Positions 17,080-26,500 of a stretch of DNA of 32,416 bases are shown here, piece by piece. A program made the position numbers and the translations under genes. This stretch comes from Flavobacteriales bacterium (lineage in GTDB: Bacteria; Bacteroidota; Bacteroidia; Flavobacteriales_G; NORP312), in contig JABHTA010000149.1 of the NCBI GenBank assembly GCA_018669945.1, positions 1 to 32,416 of the forward strand, given 5' to 3'. Position 1 is the stretch's first letter. Each line of letters begins with the position of its first letter. The notes under the pieces are model-generated. The model was not told where the DNA came from. It did not search any database and worked only from the letters and a program-made list of their open reading frames with translations.

Positions 17080-19095
17080 TTATTTGTATGAACGTTGTTT
17101 TAATTCGATATCGTTAAATGTAAGCTCTTCTTTGTGTAGCTCTGCATCTTTTGAGTCTCCTTTCCATTCCCAAGCTGCAGTGTACTTAAAGTTAATATCA
17201 TCGCGTTTTGCTTCTCCTTTTTGTTCGCCATCTGGCTCAACAGACTCTTCTCTAAAATGTCCACCACAAGATTCGTTACGGTTAAGGGCATCTTTTGCGA
17301 AAAGTTCCCCTAGTTCTAAAAAGTCTGCAACTCTGCCAGCTTTTTCAAGTTCTTGATTAAATTCATTTAGGTCTCCAGGAACCATAACGTCTTTCCAAAA
17401 TTCTTCCTTGATGATACGAATTTCATCACTCGCTTCTTTTAAGCCTTGCGCATTTCTCGACATCCCAACTTTATCCCACATTACTTTACCTAAGCGTTTA
17501 TGGAAATGGTCTACCGATTTAGTTCCTTTATTATTAATGAAGAAATTTAAACGATCTTTTACTGCTTTTTCAGCTTCATCAAATTCAGGACTGCTTGTAG
17601 AAACTTCACCTGTTCTAATGTCACTAGCTAAGTAATCTCCAATGGTATAAGGTAATACAAAGTAACCATCAGCTAAGCCTTGCATTAATGCCGAAGCTCC
17701 AAGCCTGTTAGCTCCATGATCAGAGAAGTTAGCTTCACCCGCAGCATAACATCCAGGAATTGTAGTCATAAGGTTGTAATCAACCCAAACCCCACCCATT
17801 GTGTAATGCACTGCAGGATAAATCTGCATTGGTGTTTCGTATGGATTGTCGTCTGTAATTTTCTCGTACATCTGAAAAAGGTTACCATATTTATCTTCGA
17901 TAACTTTTTTGCCTAATTCTTGAATTCTCGCCTCACTGGCTTTAGGTTCGTGAATTATAATAGCTTTTTCTTTCCCATAGCGCATTATTGCTGAAGCGAA
18001 ATCTAAGTATACTGCTTCTCCTGTAGCGTTAACTCCATAGCCTGCATCACATCGTTCTTTGGCCGCACGAGAAGCAACATCTCTGGGCACTAAGTTCCCA
18101 AAAGCAGGGTATCTTCTTTCTAAATAGTAATCGCGATCTTCAGCTTTGATATCTATTGGCTTTATTCTTCCAGCCCGAATAGCTTCAACATCTTTCATGT
18201 TTTTTGGAACCCAAATACGACCATCATTTCTTAATGATTCTGACATTAAAGTCAGTTTAGATTGGTAGTCACCAGAACGCGGAATACAAGTCGGATGAAT
18301 TTGCGTATAACATGGGTTAGCGAAAAATGCTCCTTTTTTGTGAATTTTCCATGCAGCTGAAGTGTTTGAACCCATAGCATTAGTGGAAAGGAAGAATACA
18401 TTTCCATAACCACCCGAAGCAATAACAACAGCATGAGCTGAATGTCTTGCTATTTCTCCAGTAATTAAATTTCTTGAGATAATCCCTCTAGCTTTGCCAT
18501 CAACAATTACAAGGTCCATCATTTCATGACGGTTGTACATTTTTATTTTTCCTTTCCCAATTTGACGAGACATGGCAGAATACGCGCCTAATAAAAGTTG
18601 TTGGCCGGTTTGTCCTTTTGCATAAAACGTTCTTGAAACCAAAACTCCACCGAACGAACGATTGTCTAATAAGCCCCCATATTCTCTAGCAAAAGGAACT
18701 CCTTGTGCAACGCATTGGTCAATTATATTGGTAGAAACTTCAGCTAAACGATAGACGTTTGCTTCTCTTGATCGATAATCACCGCCTTTAACAGTATCAT
18801 AAAATAACCTGTATGTTGAATCACCATCATTCTGGTAATTTTTAGCTGCGTTAATTCCTCCTTGAGCAGCAATTGAGTGAGCTCTCCGTGGAGAATCTTG
18901 AAAGCAGAATGACTTAACATTATATCCCATTTCTGCTAAAGAAGCTGCTGCCGAACCGCCAGCAAGACCTGTTCCAACAACGATAACATCAATTAATCTT
19001 TTGTTGGCAGGGTTAACAACATTAATGTGATTTTTATGGTTAGTCCATTTATCTTTTATTGGACCTTTAGGTATTTTAGCGTCTAGTTTTGCCAT
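17080..19095 (-). CDS. sdhA: Succinate dehydrogenase/fumarate reductase flavoprotein subunit
   Basis: [93 protein letters not shown]. Confidence 0.97.
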   Translation of the reverse strand: MAKLDAKIPKGPIKDKWTNHKNHINVVNPANKRLIDVIVVGTGLAGGSAAASLAEMGYNVKSFCFQDSPRRAHSIAAQGGINAAKNYQNDGDSTYRLFYDTVKGGDYRSREANVYRLAEVSTNIIDQCVAQGVPFAREYGGLLDNRSFGGVLVSRTFYAKGQTGQQLLLGAYSAMSRQIGKGKIKMYNRHEMMDLVIVDGKARGIISRNLITGEIARHSAHAVVIASGGYGNVFFLSTNAMGSNTSAAWKIHKKGAFFANPCYTQIHPTCIPRSGDYQSKLTLMSESLRNDGRIWVPKNMKDVEAIRAGRIKPIDIKAEDRDYYLERRYPAFGNLVPRDVASRAAKERCDAGYGVNATGEAVYLDFASAIMRYGKEKAIIIHEPKASEARIQELGKKVIEDKYGNLFQMYEKITDDNPYETPMQIYPAVHYTMGGVWVDYNLMTTIPGCYAAGEANFSDHGANRLGASALMQGLADGYFVLPYTIGDYLASDIRTGEVSTSSPEFDEAEKAVKDRLNFFINNKGTKSVDHFHKRLGKVMWDKVGMSRNAQGLKEASDEIRIIKEEFWKDVMVPGDLNEFNQELEKAGRVADFLELGELFAKDALNRNESCGGHFREESVEPDGEQKGEAKRDDINFKYTAAWEWKGDSKDAELHKEELTFNDIELKQRSYK

Positions 19096-19101
19096 CTCTT
19101 C

Positions 19102-19770
19102 TTAGTGATTAATGAAATGAAACAATGCGATGAAAACAAATCCAGCAGGAATTGCAATAGCGTAAAGTGTTCCCAATTTTTTAATGATTGGAGTGTATTT
19201 GTTATGTCTGAATCCTACAGATTGAAATGCAGACTGAAACCCGTGCATTAAATGCAGCGACAAGAAAATGAAGGAAATAACATAAAGCCCGACCCGTATT
19301 GGATCAATAAATTTGTGTTGTAGTTCTTCAAAATATCTAAATCCGCCCTCAGGATTAAGTCCGGACATATCACCCATTATAAATTTGGTGTTAAGCTCAG
19401 GAAACCAGAAGTCATAAAAGTGAAGACCGAAGAATAAGAAAATCATTATACCGGTAATTATCATATTTCTACTCATCCAATTTGCGTTTTCAGAAGCTTT
19501 TTCCATTGCATATTTAATTGGTCTAGATGATCTATTCAGAAGCTCTAATCGTATTCCCATCGCCAAATGGAATATTACACCAAAAGCCAAAACAGGTTGT
19601 AATGCGAACTGTACGAGAGGGTTAGTGCCCATAAAATGCGAAACATTGTTAAACGATGCGGGACTTATCACTGAAAGAAAGTTGATTGTACAGTGCTGAA
19701 GTAAAAACACAAGTAGAAAAAAGCCAGATAATGCCATGGCTATTTTTCTTGCGATAGACGATTGAATCAT
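19102..19770 (-). CDS. sdhC: Succinate dehydrogenase cytochrome b subunit (b558 family)
   Basis: Upstream of sdhA; five TM segments with His residues in LLQHC, FHLAMGIRLEL, FGLHFYDFW, LHLMHGFQSAFQSVGF. Confidence 0.94.
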   Translation of the reverse strand: MIQSSIARKIAMALSGFFLLVFLLQHCTINFLSVISPASFNNVSHFMGTNPLVQFALQPVLAFGVIFHLAMGIRLELLNRSSRPIKYAMEKASENANWMSRNMIITGIMIFLFFGLHFYDFWFPELNTKFIMGDMSGLNPEGGFRYFEELQHKFIDPIRVGLYVISFIFLSLHLMHGFQSAFQSVGFRHNKYTPIIKKLGTLYAIAIPAGFVFIALFHFINH

Positions 19771-19935
19771 ACCTATATTGCTAGTTAAATTTTGATAAAT
19801 GGTTCGGTGCGAATATAAACGAAATTAGTAATATTGTTCTAAGGAAATAGTCTTGCAACTATTCTATTTTATTGACAAAATTGGTTTCTTCAGTACGTTA
19901 ATTAATGAACAACACCTAAGACACCGTGAGTCTTC

Positions 19936-19966
19936 TTTGGTTAACTATCTTAAAAACATACATTTG
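19936..19966 (+). promoter_or_regulatory. Full Bacteroidota housekeeping promoter
   Basis: TTTG (19936-19939) - 19 nt - TACATTTG (19959-19966); exact match to TTTG-N19-TAnnTTTG. Confidence 0.7.
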
Positions 19967-19975
19967 TTGGTCTGA

Positions 19976-21409
19976 ATGAAAAAAATGAGTGGCTACGTTT
20001 CAAAACAACAAGTATTTAAAGAGTATTTTGACTCTATTGCAGGGAAGAAAAAGACAATAAAGTCGTATTACTGGAAATCTATTTCGCGTCACTGCGATTA
20101 TTTTATTCATGAAGATGATAAAGTACTAGAAATTGGTAGTGGGACAGGAGATTTACTGGGTTACGCTAAAGCAAAATATAAAGTTGGTATTGATTTTAGT
20201 GAAAAAATGTTGGAGGTTTCAAGAGTAAATTATCCAGATATTGATTTTAGATATGGTACTGCAGAAAATCTTGATTTAGGTGAAAAATTTGATGTAGTAA
20301 TCCTTTCAAATATTGTTGGCTGTTTGGATGATATTCAATCTGTTTTTAACGAATTACATAAAGTTTGTCATCCGAGAACACGTGTTATCGTAACCTATTA
20401 TAGCTATCTATGGGAACCTGTTATTAAGTTTGGAGAAACGATTGGTTTTAAAAAGAAAATGCCAATTCAAAATTGGTTGTCGTATCATGACATTATTAAT
20501 TTACTTTATCTAGCTGGTTTCGATACTTATAAAATGCAACGCAGAATGTTATTGCCCTATAATATTCCAATACTTTCATTTATTCTAAATAAGTATGTAG
20601 CTAGGTTGCCGTTCTTCAATATTTTTGGCTTAAATCAGTTTATTTTTGCTCGACCAATTTCTGACCCTGAAGAGGATGTGTCTGAAAAATTTTCGACAAC
20701 AGTTGTGATTCCTGCTCGAAATGAAAGCGGGAACATTGAAAATGCTATAACGCGATTACCAAAGTTTGGTAAACATGTAGAAATTATTTTTATCGAGGGA
20801 AACTCAACGGATGACACTTGGGAAACTATTCTAAGAATTCAAGAGAAATATAAAGATACGCACGATATAAAAACAGGTCAACAAACAGGCAAAGGAAAGG
20901 GCGATGCGGTTCGTATGGGTTATGATATGGCAACTGGTGACATCTTGATGATTCTAGATGCTGATTTAACAGTTCCCCCAGAGGATATTCCTAAGTTTTA
21001 CGAAGCCTTATCTAGAGGTAAGGGTGAATTTATAAATGGTGCACGATTGGTTTATCCAATGGAGAATAATGCAATGCGATTCTTAAATACACTGGGTAAT
21101 AAATTCTTTAGTATGGCTTTTTCATGGCTTCTTGAACAACCTATTAAGGATTCGCTATGCGGAACAAAAGTCATGTTTCGTGAAGATTATGTTAAGCTAA
21201 TAGGAAATAGGAAATTCTTCGGGGAATTTGATCCATTCGGAGATTTTGACTTACTATTTGGAGCTTATAAGCTGAATTTAAAAATTATCGATTTACCAAT
21301 ACGCTACCAAGAACGTGTATATGGTGATACTAATATTTCTAGATTTAAGCACGGAGTAATATTATTGCGAATGTGCATGTATGCAGCTGGTAAAATCAAA
21401 TTTTGGTAG
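19976..21409 (+). CDS. Bifunctional class I SAM methyltransferase / GT2 (dolichyl-P-mannose synthase-like)
   Basis: N-half VLEIGSGTGDLLGYAKAKYKVGIDFSEKMLEVSR; C-half TTVVIPARNESGNIENAI, FIEGNSTDDTWE, GKGKGDAVRMGYDMATGDILMILDADLTVPPEDI, DSLCGTKVMFRED. Confidence 0.92.
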   Translation: MKKMSGYVSKQQVFKEYFDSIAGKKKTIKSYYWKSISRHCDYFIHEDDKVLEIGSGTGDLLGYAKAKYKVGIDFSEKMLEVSRVNYPDIDFRYGTAENLDLGEKFDVVILSNIVGCLDDIQSVFNELHKVCHPRTRVIVTYYSYLWEPVIKFGETIGFKKKMPIQNWLSYHDIINLLYLAGFDTYKMQRRMLLPYNIPILSFILNKYVARLPFFNIFGLNQFIFARPISDPEEDVSEKFSTTVVIPARNESGNIENAITRLPKFGKHVEIIFIEGNSTDDTWETILRIQEKYKDTHDIKTGQQTGKGKGDAVRMGYDMATGDILMILDADLTVPPEDIPKFYEALSRGKGEFINGARLVYPMENNAMRFLNTLGNKFFSMAFSWLLEQPIKDSLCGTKVMFREDYVKLIGNRKFFGEFDPFGDFDLLFGAYKLNLKIIDLPIRYQERVYGDTNISRFKHGVILLRMCMYAAGKIKFW

Positions 21410-23472
21410 TGAGTAAACAACTACAAAATAGTAACGATTTCATATCAAAAGTTGATGCATTTTTTGACGGGCGCTGGAAATTAGTACTTGGAATTTGTGG
21501 CTTCCTTATCTTGGTGTTCGGTTTGTTTTTGTTTGAAGCGAAAATGAGTGTTGGTGGAGATGACTCCGCTTACATAAAAAGAGCAATGCGCTTTCTAGAT
21601 GAAGGCAAGTTTCCATCATTTCAGGGTGCCCTGTATCCATTAATGCTAAGCATATTTGTAGCAATTTTCGGTATTAATATTATGTTGTTCAAATGGATAT
21701 CGTTTGTATTTACGTTCGCATGGGTGTATATGCTTTATAAAACTTTTAAAGGAAGATTACCAGGATCTGTTTTAGGATTTACAATGTTAGTAGCGTCTAT
21801 TAATTCTTTTGTTCTTTATTATGCTAGTCAAACATATAATGAGGCTTTTTTCCTTTTTCTAGAATTGTGTTTTGTATACTATTTCTTAAAACAGTTTGAC
21901 CACGACACGACTAATTTATCCGATGAAAAGAAGGGCTATAAAAGTTGGGTTTTGGTTGGGTTTTGGATGTTTATTGTTACCATCACTAAAAACTTAGGAC
22001 TGGCAATACTAATTGGAACGGTACTCTTTCTGCTATGGAACAAGCGATGGTATAGTTCAGTGTATTACGTGGGATCGTACGTGGTTTATTCAGGAATATT
22101 TAAAGCGTTTAAAGCAGTTTTTTATTCTGATGGCGCGGCACAAATTGGTAGACAGGGAAATATTCTATTGTTTAAAGATCCGTATAATGAATCTAAAGGG
22201 TTAGAAGATTTTGCTGGCTATGTAGATCGTATAATTCAAAACCCTCACCTTTATATTTCTAAGCACTATGCTAAGATGATAGGCTTGAGAGAATTTAATG
22301 TAATTCGCCCGGCTGAGTGGTTAACCTATGCGTTTATAGGGTTGTTTATTACGTTTATGATTATAGCGATAAAACGAAAAAACAAAGTACTTATGTTTCT
22401 CGGTCTGTATAATGTTACAGTTCTAGGAGTCATGTTTATTGTTCTGCAAACTCGTTGGGATCAAGATCGTTTGATAATGCTTTTATTTCCTTTTTTAACC
22501 TTGTTTCTGTTTTATGGATTATACGAGTTGTTTAAATCGGTTAAACTAAAAAAACTGCAACCGTTAGTCCTGCTATTTATGGTTGGGATATTTCTTTCAG
22601 TAGGCAGTACAACATGGGGGAAATCGAAAAAGAACATTACGGTTTTTAAGCGGAATTTGGCTGGGGATAAGTACTATGGCTATAGTCCTGATTGGCAAAA
22701 CTACCTGAAAATGTGTGAGTACGCTGGTCAAAATCTTTCAGACTCTAGCCATGTGATGGTTCGAAAGCCTAGTATGGCTGCAATTTTTGCAGGTAAGAAT
22801 ATTTTTGAGGCTTTGCACCGTTTGCCTTTAACTAAGGAAGACGAACCAAAGGTTAATGCAGACACCGTTATCAAGTACATGAGAAACAAAGATGTTACAC
22901 ATGTAATCATGGCTAATTTACGTAAGAATTCAAACTTTAATAATGGAAAAACTATTAACACCGTTCAACGTGCGTTGACATTATACGCAAGTAAAAATCA
23001 AACAGGATTAAGAGTAATTCATAAAATTGGAGGAGCAGAACCAGCTTATTTGTTTGAGTTGATAGAGAGTAATGGAACTCTGCAGGAAAATATAAAGGCG
23101 CTTGAAGCCAATGTAGTTATCAATCCTAAAAATCCATATTTCAATTTTATGTTGGGTAATGCCCAAATGAATACTAGACAATTTGCTGAAGCGGCTATAA
23201 GTTACACACGGGCAATTAATAATACAAAGCAAAATGGTTTCGAGGGGTATTACAACCGTGGCCTTGCTTATCTAAATAGTGGGCAAAATGATAAGGCGAT
23301 CCCCGATTTTATCAAGTCTTTGGAAATTAAGCCCGGATACAGTGGAGGGTTTTATAATTTAGGAATAGCTTATCTGAATAAAGGAGATAAAAATAAAGCA
23401 AGAATTGCGATACAAAATGCAGAAGCGTCTGGCTTTGCTATTCCAGCTGATGTCAGAGCTAAACTTCAGTAA
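21403..23472 (+). CDS. Polytopic GT-C-like membrane protein with C-terminal TPRs
   Basis: Many TM segments; early MSVGGDDSAYIKRAMRFLDEGKFPSFQGALYPLML; C-terminal TPRs (GYYNRGLAYLNSGQNDKAIPDFIKSLEIKPGYSGGFYNLGIAYLNKGDKNKA). Overlaps the upstream gene; start codon uncertain (TTG 21403 or GTG 21409). Confidence 0.85.
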   Translation: MVVSKQLQNSNDFISKVDAFFDGRWKLVLGICGFLILVFGLFLFEAKMSVGGDDSAYIKRAMRFLDEGKFPSFQGALYPLMLSIFVAIFGINIMLFKWISFVFTFAWVYMLYKTFKGRLPGSVLGFTMLVASINSFVLYYASQTYNEAFFLFLELCFVYYFLKQFDHDTTNLSDEKKGYKSWVLVGFWMFIVTITKNLGLAILIGTVLFLLWNKRWYSSVYYVGSYVVYSGIFKAFKAVFYSDGAAQIGRQGNILLFKDPYNESKGLEDFAGYVDRIIQNPHLYISKHYAKMIGLREFNVIRPAEWLTYAFIGLFITFMIIAIKRKNKVLMFLGLYNVTVLGVMFIVLQTRWDQDRLIMLLFPFLTLFLFYGLYELFKSVKLKKLQPLVLLFMVGIFLSVGSTTWGKSKKNITVFKRNLAGDKYYGYSPDWQNYLKMCEYAGQNLSDSSHVMVRKPSMAAIFAGKNIFEALHRLPLTKEDEPKVNADTVIKYMRNKDVTHVIMANLRKNSNFNNGKTINTVQRALTLYASKNQTGLRVIHKIGGAEPAYLFELIESNGTLQENIKALEANVVINPKNPYFNFMLGNAQMNTRQFAEAAISYTRAINNTKQNGFEGYYNRGLAYLNSGQNDKAIPDFIKSLEIKPGYSGGFYNLGIAYLNKGDKNKARIAIQNAEASGFAIPADVRAKLQ

Positions 23473-23477
23473 GTTTT

Positions 23478-24230
23478 TTACTTACGAGTGATTACAATCA
23501 ATTGAAACATCGAAAACTGTTTGAATATCTTTGGTAAGATATAATCGAAACCACTTACAACAGGATACAAGAAATCTGGAAGCAGTTGTTTGAAGGAAAC
23601 ACCACCACTGATTAAATAAAGTAAAGGATTTCTGTATTGTATTTTTTCGATTTTGAAATTAGGGTATTTTTCTTTGAATAGTTTAGCGTCTCTTTCAAAC
23701 ACAATCCATGGCAACGCACCGTTCGCTCCAGAAAGAGGGCCAGTGCTTGGTATAGTCCAGCCACCTTCTGGGTCGAAAGGTTCGTGATGAAAATTCTTGT
23801 AGATAAACCTTCCAAACATTGAGTTTACAGGCTCAATCATAATTATTTTTCCACCATGACCAACCGTCCTGTCAGCTTCTTTTAGGAATCCATCTATATC
23901 TGGAATATGATGAAGAGTATCTATCATAAATATTCCTCCGATGGATTGATTCTCGAATGGCATGTCTAATGCCGAAATCGTCATATCATTTGAAGGGAGA
24001 TCAAGAATATCAGTACAAATTACATCAGGATGAATCTCTTTTAAAAAACCACCTCCAGAACCTAGTTCAATAATGGGTTGTTTTGGAAGATTGGGAAGTT
24101 CCTTAGTTAATTCATCGTACCATTGGTAGTATAGCTTTTTTAAGAACTTCTTATTTAGGATAATGTCTCGATGATAAATGGTTCTCTCGGGAGAATCTAG
24201 CGGGATGTCGATATCGTATTTAAGTCCCAT
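23478..24230 (-). CDS. Class I SAM-dependent methyltransferase
   Basis: PIIELGSGGGFLKEIHPDVICTDIL, GGIFMIDTLHHIPDIDGFLKEADRTVGHGGKIIMIEPVNS. ATG 24230 (MGLKYDIDIP) preferred over the ORF-track start at 24257. Confidence 0.9.
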   Translation of the reverse strand: MGLKYDIDIPLDSPERTIYHRDIILNKKFLKKLYYQWYDELTKELPNLPKQPIIELGSGGGFLKEIHPDVICTDILDLPSNDMTISALDMPFENQSIGGIFMIDTLHHIPDIDGFLKEADRTVGHGGKIIMIEPVNSMFGRFIYKNFHHEPFDPEGGWTIPSTGPLSGANGALPWIVFERDAKLFKEKYPNFKIEKIQYRNPLLYLISGGVSFKQLLPDFLYPVVSGFDYILPKIFKQFSMFQLIVITRK

Positions 24231-24234
24231 AGAT

Positions 24235-25089
24235 TTATTGCGCTTTAGGAATAGCAATAATGTCTATGGTTCCTCTTTGCGGCACGTGGCTTGCGTAGTT
24301 TTCTCGATTAATTACTATGCCACTAACACTATGGTACATGGTACAGTTAATTGATTCAAAGAAGTCTGCGTAGTCTGAAAACGGAATACTTTGTTCGTCT
24401 AATAAATACATTCCGATTTCGAATATTATCGAGGGCTTGTGTTGGTTAATAATGTCTTTTGCGCCTTTCAGTATATTTAGTTCATGACCGTCAGTATCTA
24501 TTTTTATAAAATCTATTTTGGAAATGTCATGTTGTTTACAAAATGCATCTAAAGTAATCGACCCAACACCATCTGTAGATTTTGCCGTTCCTCCGTGTGT
24601 ATCGTGTTTGTCAGCTTCCTTAGAACCATCAACTTTCCAACTAGAATAAGCTTTAATATCTGGATTATTGTTTTCTTGGTCGGAAATGAAACTGTTCGTA
24701 ACGGTAATACGACTAGCCAATTCTGGATTTAGCTCGATGTTACGGTTTAGTTTTTCGAGTGCGTAATGCGTAGGTTCAAAAGAGTATATTTTACCTTTAG
24801 GGTATAGTTTAGCATAACTCAACGTCATTAAACCGAAATTCGCACCAACATCTAAAATAGTGGCATTTTCCGGAAGAGAAATCAGTTTGTTTTCGGAAAC
24901 ATGCTTTTGAAAATTTCCGAATAGAAAGAGCGATAAATCTAAACCTTCTTGAATATCAACTTCATACGTAATTCCGTTTCGTTCAATTATTCTTCTTTTC
25001 TTTCCAGTAAATAGAGTAACAAAGAAGTATAGGACTTTGGCAATCTGAATCTTTATTTGGGTAAGGGGTAAATTAGCAAGTGCGCTCAT
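24235..25089 (-). CDS. FkbM family methyltransferase
   Basis: ATILDVGANFGLMTLSYAKLYPKGKIYSFEPTHYALEKLNRNIELN; KIDFIKIDTDGHELNILKGAKDII. Confidence 0.93.
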   Translation of the reverse strand: MSALANLPLTQIKIQIAKVLYFFVTLFTGKKRRIIERNGITYEVDIQEGLDLSLFLFGNFQKHVSENKLISLPENATILDVGANFGLMTLSYAKLYPKGKIYSFEPTHYALEKLNRNIELNPELASRITVTNSFISDQENNNPDIKAYSSWKVDGSKEADKHDTHGGTAKSTDGVGSITLDAFCKQHDISKIDFIKIDTDGHELNILKGAKDIINQHKPSIIFEIGMYLLDEQSIPFSDYADFFESINCTMYHSVSGIVINRENYASHVPQRGTIDIIAIPKAQ

Positions 25090-25201
25090 CGATTTTTTTA
25101 AATGGAACGCGAAAATAAGAAAAACGGATGAGGTGCCCTAGATTCTTGCCTTTTGAAACCTAAATATGTAATTTTACGGGCGAATATATAAAGGTGTAAC
25201 T

Positions 25202-26494
25202 ATGAAATATTTGCCGATAGATAAGGAGCTTTTCGTGTATAACAGAAAACGTTTTGTAGAGCAGCTCTCGTCTAATTCATTAGCAATTTTTAATTCTAAT
25301 GATATTGTAACAACTAGTGCGGATAGTACAATGCCATTTGTACAACATCGTGATATTTTCCATCTATCAGGGGTTGATCAAGAAGAAAGTATTTTGGTTT
25401 TGTTTCCTGACGCGAAAGACAAGAATCACAGAGAGATACTTTTTTTAAAAGAAACTAATGACCATATTGCTGTGTGGGAAGGAGAGAAGCTAACTAAAGA
25501 GGCTGCATTTCAAACGTCTGGAATAAAAACGGTATATTGGTTAGAGCAGTTTCATGCGGTCTTGGAATCTCTGATGTCGGAAACAAAAAATGTATATTTA
25601 AATTCGAATGAGCACCTCAGAGCGAACAAAGAAGCGGAAACAAGAGAAGATAGATTTGTAAAATGGTGTAAAAATATATACCCTTCGCATAAGTATCAGA
25701 AGAGTGCACCGATAATGCATGACATACGAAGTATCAAGGATCCAATTGAATTGGATTTGATGCAACAGGCGTGTGATATAACTGAGAAAACATTTAGAAG
25801 AGTTTTAGAATTTGTAAAACCGGGTGTATGGGAATACGAGATTGAAGCAGAATGTATGCACGAATTTCTGCGAAATCGTTCAAAAGGATTTGCCTATAAT
25901 CCAATTATTGGATCGGGCTACAGTGCATGTGTTTTGCATTACATTGAAAATAATAAACAATGTAAAGATGGTGATGTTATTCTCTTGGATTGGGCAGCGG
26001 AGTATGCTAACTATTCTTCGGACATGACAAGGAGTATTCCCGTAAATGGAAAATTCACCCACCGTCAGAAATTAGTCTATAACGCTGTTTTAAGAGTGAA
26101 AAAGGCGGCAACAAAATTGCTCGTGCCGGGGGCTAATTTAGAAGAATATCATGCACAGGTTGGTAGCTTGATGGAAAAGGAATTGGTTGATTTAAAGCTA
26201 ATTTCACTTGATGATATAAAAAACCAAGATCCAAAATGGCCCGCATATAAAAAATACTTCATGCATGGCACATCTCACTACATTGGTTTAGATACGCATG
26301 ATGTTGGTTCTTGGAGTGACCCGATAAGAGAAAATATGGTGTTTACTGTGGAACCGGGTATTTACATTCCAGAGGAAAACTTAGGAATCCGTTTGGAAGA
26401 CGATGTAGTTGTGCAAGCAAATGGTGAGCCGTTTAATTTAATGCGAAATATCCCAATCGAAGCTGATGAGATTGAAGACTTAATGAATAACTGA
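25202..26494 (+). CDS. pepP: Aminopeptidase P family protein (Xaa-Pro aminopeptidase, M24)
   Basis: VILLDWAAEYANYSSDMTRSIPVNGKFT (two Asp), FMHGTSHYIGLDTHDVG (His), MVFTVEPGIYIPEENLGIRLEDDVVV (two Glu). Confidence 0.95.
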   Translation: MKYLPIDKELFVYNRKRFVEQLSSNSLAIFNSNDIVTTSADSTMPFVQHRDIFHLSGVDQEESILVLFPDAKDKNHREILFLKETNDHIAVWEGEKLTKEAAFQTSGIKTVYWLEQFHAVLESLMSETKNVYLNSNEHLRANKEAETREDRFVKWCKNIYPSHKYQKSAPIMHDIRSIKDPIELDLMQQACDITEKTFRRVLEFVKPGVWEYEIEAECMHEFLRNRSKGFAYNPIIGSGYSACVLHYIENNKQCKDGDVILLDWAAEYANYSSDMTRSIPVNGKFTHRQKLVYNAVLRVKKAATKLLVPGANLEEYHAQVGSLMEKELVDLKLISLDDIKNQDPKWPAYKKYFMHGTSHYIGLDTHDVGSWSDPIRENMVFTVEPGIYIPEENLGIRLEDDVVVQANGEPFNLMRNIPIEADEIEDLMNN

Positions 26495-26500
26495 TAGTAC

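Noticed and set aside
17084-17356. 90-aa plus-strand ORF within sdhA
   Set aside because: Antisense to highly conserved sdhA; low-complexity Ser-rich translation typical of shadow ORFs. The same applies to 17100-17291, 17408-17635, 17716-17916 and 18252-18434.
19102-19770. Missing sdhD as an anomaly
   Set aside because: Single-anchor diheme b558-type SdhC is normal for Bacteroidota succinate:quinone oxidoreductases.
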